DNA of 64,000 nt. Origin: Balanoglossus misakiensis. Taxonomy: Eukaryota > Hemichordata. Both the position numbers and the translations under genes were made by a program. The stretch spans positions 12,152,001 through 12,216,000 of the forward strand of contig CM082584.2 in assembly GCA_040954595.2 (NCBI GenBank), in the 5' to 3' direction. Shown here piece after piece: positions 59,641-64,000 of the stretch (its first letter is position 1; every line of letters starts with the position of its first letter). Under the pieces are notes generated by a model. That model saw only the letters and a list, made by a program, of their open reading frames with translations, was not told the DNA's origin and did no database searches.

Positions 59641-62600
59641 TCAATCTGTATGCTGTCGGCATGGATACGGCGGCAGGAAGTGAGCTGTGACTTTTCCCAG
59701 AATCCTCTGTTTGCACAGGAAGCAGAAGTTGGTGTTGCAGCACCAGCATTTGATGTGATTGTTGTTGTCTTCTCTCAAGCTCCTCTGGTGACACATCGGA
59801 CACCGCCCGACGTCTTTTTGCCTTTCGGGGTTTTCACTCAGAACATTCCTGAAGTGGACAGCTCCCTGGATGTGGTGGAAAATGAATGAAACATCAGTCA
59901 TGTGGTCCTTTTTCTATCCTGACCAATATAATGCATGACAACACACAACCAACCCAACAGACCACCACACAGGTACTGACCTCGGCCAATGGACGTCTCG
60001 GTCTGGCTCTGTCAGCCCTCGGCGGAATGTACCCCTCATCGACAACCCCTCTGATGTCAAAAGTCTGACAGTTTCCATCACTGAAGTGACCGTATGATGT
60101 GATCAGCGCAAGGCACTGCCAACAGAAATTGATTCGGCATTTGCTGCAGGTCATGTAGTTGCAACTGCAGGTTGGGTGAAAAAAAAAACACATATGGTCA
60201 GCCAAGAAAGAACTGCAGATCAAACTCTGTCAGTGTGTTAAATTACTCAGAGCATCTTTATATGTCAGACAATATTTCTCTAAGACAATTTTTTCAACCT
60301 ACCCAGATGATTTTTGAATTCTTACACGGCAACCAGGACATGCAATTGTTGTATCCTTTATGGCTTGCTTGGACAGTTTCTCCTCTCTAAAGAAGGCCTT
60401 CAACTTTTCTGCAATAATCCTTGCATCTTCGCTTTCTTGATTGGCTTCTTTCTCCTCCAGTTCCTCAAGCTTGTCTTCCACAGTTCTACATTTTGTACCC
60501 TGTAAATTCATGGCATTGTAGATTGTTCAGTTTCTCTGTCATACAATGCTGATGACTGTGAACAGTGTGTTTCTATGAGACTGTGATTAGTTTGTGCGAC
60601 AATTCTCTCCTCACCTGATGCCAGTTTTCTTTGCAGTCCGTGCAGTAAGAGAAGAAACACGTCGTGCAGTGAGCTAACTTGGAGGAGTCTAGCTCCTTGA
60701 TGACGGCCATATTGCAGCGAGGGCAGTAGTCGATATCCTCCATTGCATCAAGCGTTTTCTACAGCAGAAAAGGAAAATACATCATCACAATTTGAACAGC
60801 CAAACTATGGTTAGTCTATGGTTCAGGAGCTTTGGTTAAACTCGCTAACTTTTATTACAGGACTAACCTGCAACATGATAGTTTCCCATCTGTGGAATTG
60901 TTCATCATTGAGAACTTCTCTCACCAGGGCAGGTGGAAGTGGATTCTTACAGTCAATGTCAGGACAGCTTGGTGAAACAACAAAATGATACACTTTTATC
61001 AGAATGCAGCAGCAAAAACTGCAGTTCTATAGTTATAACACAGGGAAAATGAAATTTGTATTGTGCATGCAGCATTACTCACAGAAGAAGCTGAACAGTT
61101 CCTTCTGAGACATGAGTGTCACAGTAAAACGCCAGGCAGTCGTGACAAAAGTGATGGCGACAACTCTTGAGACGGTAGAAGTCCTTGCCTGGTCTGTTAT
61201 CAAAACACACCCCACAATCGTGGTTCTCCTTCTGAAACTTATCCGTTTCAAACATGGCATTATGTCTGCAAGTCATAAGAAACATGGAAAGTTGCTGGTT
61301 TGTACAATGATTTGTTATATTTTAGTAATAACTGATAAATATGGCATGATCTTTTCATACATTCAATAATCCAAGTACATCAGAAGGGATATCAGTACCT
61401 TAATATTTCCATGATACCCTGTTGTAGATCACAGTTCATTGGTAATGCCCTTGGATCAATGGGGCCCAACAGTTCCACATCCTTCTCTATGTATGGAGTC
61501 AAGACTACTGTTTTCTCCAAGCCGAGAAAACTTATGAGAGAAAAAATTCATAGTATGTTAGTACCAATGACAAGTTTGGATCCAGGTTCCTCTCGTCAAG
61601 AATGATACAACGACCCTGCCACACCCACACCCATAATATTAATACACCCACCTAAATATTTCATTCTGAAGCCAATCAACCCATGTGAACACTATGGGCT
61701 GGTGCTGCATCTCGCCCCACATGGCATCAAGATGTCTACAGAGGGCGCTCAGCTGGCCACCATCCAACCAATGACAAGTCAGAGTGAATATAGGAGGTGT
61801 ACTCTCTGGGTAATCAGTTGGGAAACTGACACTCATTTGAAGGGGAGGAAGGTCAGATAGGGTATAAGTTGAGTGCCATCTTCTTCCTGAAAATGCCAAA
61901 AAAGGACAGTTTATGAAAGTCTCTCGATTGGCTGCTATAGACAGGTTTGATTGTATTAGATTTGTCCAAATGTTACCTGAGTTTGATCGGCAGAGGTTTG
62001 GTCGGCCATTTGCATTACCAGCAGCCAGACCCTCGGTCTGCGTCATATCTGTCTCTATGGGCAACCATGCCTCCACATCAATCTCATCACTTGGCAGTTG
62101 TACTGGAATACACACCTGTGTATAAGAAAAGAATCAGTACAGTTCATTTAAAAGTCTTTAGTTCAGGCATAATACCACAAGGCATTCTTGCGATTGATTC
62201 CTCCTAGTTTATCTGATGTGATGCTGGAATATGTCACAGTAAGGGAGACTGTCTGGGCCTTCCTATTATTCTAAGCTGACATTTTGTATTATTAGGGTGA
62301 TCTGAAAGGACTTAACATAAGGAAATGCTGTCAGCCCAAGCGGATTCTTGTTTGACAGGTGGGACCCAGATTGTCGGAATGTCTAAATCCCACCATCTTA
62401 AATCCAAGATGAAGTACTGTAGTAATTAGTAGCTTTTCCACTGGATCTAGCTTTGGGAGATGACGCTGATGACTTACTTGAAATGCATATCTGCTCTCTG
62501 AATCTTCGAGGCTGGCACTGCTCAATAGGATTATTTTGTCGTCATATATAGCCTGCAAGGCTGTCACCTTGAAGTCAGAAATGAACAAGGAATGGTTATG

Positions 62601-62949
62601 CAATCAACATCACAGTCCTGGTTATAGGTCATTGATGATGGCAATGTCAACATCTAGCGCTGTATCTTGAAATAATGAACGATCAATGTAATAATAGCTT
62701 CTATCTGGATACAATGTTGCAATGCTAGAAGTTATTGCCATACAATAGTCTGTTAGACACGTATACAAAACAGGACCTTCTCGGATCGCACAGCTTACGC
62801 GTGGAGCCCCCAGTACAACCAGGAAGTACATGTACAGTGTTATTGTGTACCAAGATTGCTATGGTTACCTCGTCTTGTTGTTCCTGGAGGTTTTCCTCAG
62901 AAAGTTCACCCACTCTAAAATCGCCAGAATATGCGCCGCCTTCTGCCAT
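59641..62949 (-). CDS. RNF14-like RBR E3 ubiquitin ligase with C-terminal zinc module
   Basis: RBR ligases take ubiquitin from an E2 on RING1 and pass it through a RING2 cysteine (family knowledge). Eleven exons: 62869-62949, 62478-62567, 61977-62115, 61652-61886, 61399-61530, 61083-61265, 60868-60967, 60615-60758, 60303-60499, 59981-60164 and 59641-59865, giving 569 residues. Residues 1-180 form an RWD domain (VTALQAIYDD, VSFPTDYPESTPPIFTLT, LSALCRHLDAMWGE), as in RNF14. RING1 starts at C243 (CGVCFDNRPGKDF, CRHHFCHDCL); IBR is near 331-365 (YCPRCNMAVI, CTTCFFSYCTDC); RING2 is at 422-450 (CPGCRVRIQKSSGCNYMTC) with likely catalytic C435. A long charged helix precedes RING2. After it comes an extra Cys module at 517-545 (RCPMCHQRSL, CWCCNTNFCFLC) ending CRQHTD, absent from human RNF14, which ends in an acidic tail. 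Start chosen at GACATGG. Confidence 0.9.
61887..61976 (-). other. 90 nt in-frame intron of the RNF14-like gene (possible exitron)
   Basis: The intron has GTAAC donor and TTTTCAG acceptor signals. Its length is divisible by three and it has no stop in the coding frame. Retention would insert 30 residues into the RWD domain without breaking the protein. Confidence 0.5.
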
Positions 62950-64000
62950 GTCGGGGGCTTCAAGTATCGTTACCTGTGTACATACGCACTGTCTGACATG
63001 ATGAAATATACAGGAAGGCGTGTACGCGTCTATGTTTATATCATGCACCCCCTTTAGTGTTGTGAAATGAAGTGCAATCCGTATTAGGCTCGTTCGGAAC
63101 CAAAATTTAAAACTGTGCAAGTCGAAGAGAATGTACGATAAATAATACATGTGTATGAGAAATGAAGGCACTTTCAGCAAAGTTAATAACAATTGTACTG
63201 TTTTCCTTTTTTCTGCCCAACTAAAGACATGGTTTCTTTGCGCGTGTTTATGCGCGCACCACAGCACAGTCCCAGTCGCAGTGGCGCGCATCCGCGCTTC
63301 GTGCGGACGCAGCGCGATGTTTTGTTTTATAAAGTGCCGAAAGTCAAAGTTTTTGAAATCAACTTTCGGTGCAGTGTAATTGACCTTAAATTAACTCAAG
63401 GCAATTAATATTATATCAATATTTTACAATTTCAAGTTGTATTGATCATCACTTGAGCACCTAGTGTACTTTTGAGAACTTTGGTCCTGAAAACAATCAT
63501 AAAAGTGAATATTAAATATTCAGGATCCAGATAATTTTCAATAATAGCCAATTTTATTAATGATCGCAGTCTGATCACCTCGTTATTAAATATGCATGAT
63601 GTATATATATCATAATCATATAGACCTAATAATTTGAAGTTTATGCTATATAATCACCAGATCACGACTTTTCACAAGAGAATTCTCATCAGAGACTTTT
63701 TGAATATGGCATTGCCTATATACCTATGTTCATTGTGATTTATTTTGTTTGTATGTCATGTCATAGATCTATTAACTGTAATATTCTGAGCAATTCTACA
63801 AAACTGCATGGCGTGCCGACTGTTTCATGATGTGATTGTCCATATCAATTTAGCATACAATGCTCCAGCTGTTGCCAAAGTCGAACTACCATTTCGTTTG
63901 GGGATACCTGATGTTATAAATACTTGCTATAGTCAACATCGTTTACACTGTTCTGAAAGATATAGATATATATCAAATATATATAATGGTTAATTCATTT
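62950..64000. other. Upstream region of the RNF14-like gene and right edge
   Basis: No supported gene. A CpG-dense patch lies at 63239-63319; beyond it the sequence is AT-rich with TATATA words near 63600 and 63970. A minus-strand frame stays open from 63291 into the first exon, but the extra residues look random. Confidence 0.4.
63239..63319. promoter_or_regulatory. CpG-rich promoter-like patch
   Basis: Eighty bases with many GCGC and CGCG words (TATGCGCGCACC, GGCGCGCATCCGCGC), sharply different from its AT-rich surroundings. It resembles NRF1-type promoter cores. It lies 290-370 bp upstream of the RNF14-like start codon and may also serve a gene off the right edge. Confidence 0.4.

Noticed and set aside
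62950-63291. Upstream extension of the RNF14-like first exon
   Set aside because: The frame stays open, but the sequence is not protein-like, and the start at 62949 (GACATGG) leads straight into the RWD domain.
1-64000. tRNA, rRNA, CRISPR or bacterial-type operon elements
   Set aside because: No GGTTCGAATCC-type tRNA arm, no rRNA-like block and no regularly spaced CRISPR repeats were seen; the sequence is clearly animal nuclear DNA.

Overview
Animal nuclear DNA, most likely from a marine invertebrate. The window is AT-rich and full of small-exon genes with GT-AG introns, and it carries single orthologues of genes found across bilaterians. A deuterostome such as a hemichordate, echinoderm or cephalochordate is my guess, but the sequence does not settle it. 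There are no operons, rRNA, CRISPR or recognisable tRNA genes. Exons were placed by hand from splice sites, and reading phase was checked across every junction; all the gene models close in frame.

Left two thirds (1-41820): the 3' half of one large plus-strand gene, a MUPP1-type multi-PDZ scaffold (MPDZ). Twenty exons between 7701 and 39892 encode 1138 residues with seven PDZ domains matching PDZ7-13 of MPDZ. The gene runs off the left edge. Bases 1-7700 and the 15.7 kb intron 14353-30040 are mostly non-coding, with repeats, a MITE-like element and a decayed antisense reading frame.

Right third (41820-64000): a dense cluster. In order: TRMT13 (minus, complete, 459 aa), SARAF (minus, complete, 327 aa), NDUFA11 (plus, complete, 137 aa), DCLRE1A/SNM1A (minus, complete, 826 aa), an unrecognised 90-residue ORF behind a TATA-like box (minus), an intronless Tctex1-domain gene of the DYNLT4/5 type (minus, 219 aa), a minimal secreted vWD-domain protein (plus, 228 aa), and an RNF14-like RBR ubiquitin ligase with an extra C-terminal zinc module (minus, 569 aa).

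SARAF and NDUFA11 are divergent and share a 644 bp promoter interval. The Tctex1 gene and the vWD gene share another of 607 bp. Three convergent pairs end back to back: MPDZ/TRMT13, NDUFA11/DCLRE1A and vWD/RNF14-like. The genes are housekeeping or structural functions with no common pathway.

I found no new multi-gene system. The best leads are the over-represented RFX X-box-like motif, an in-frame 90 nt intron in the RBR ligase, a candidate 14 nt stop-bearing microexon in MPDZ, the unassigned small ORF, and the RBR ligase's extra zinc module.
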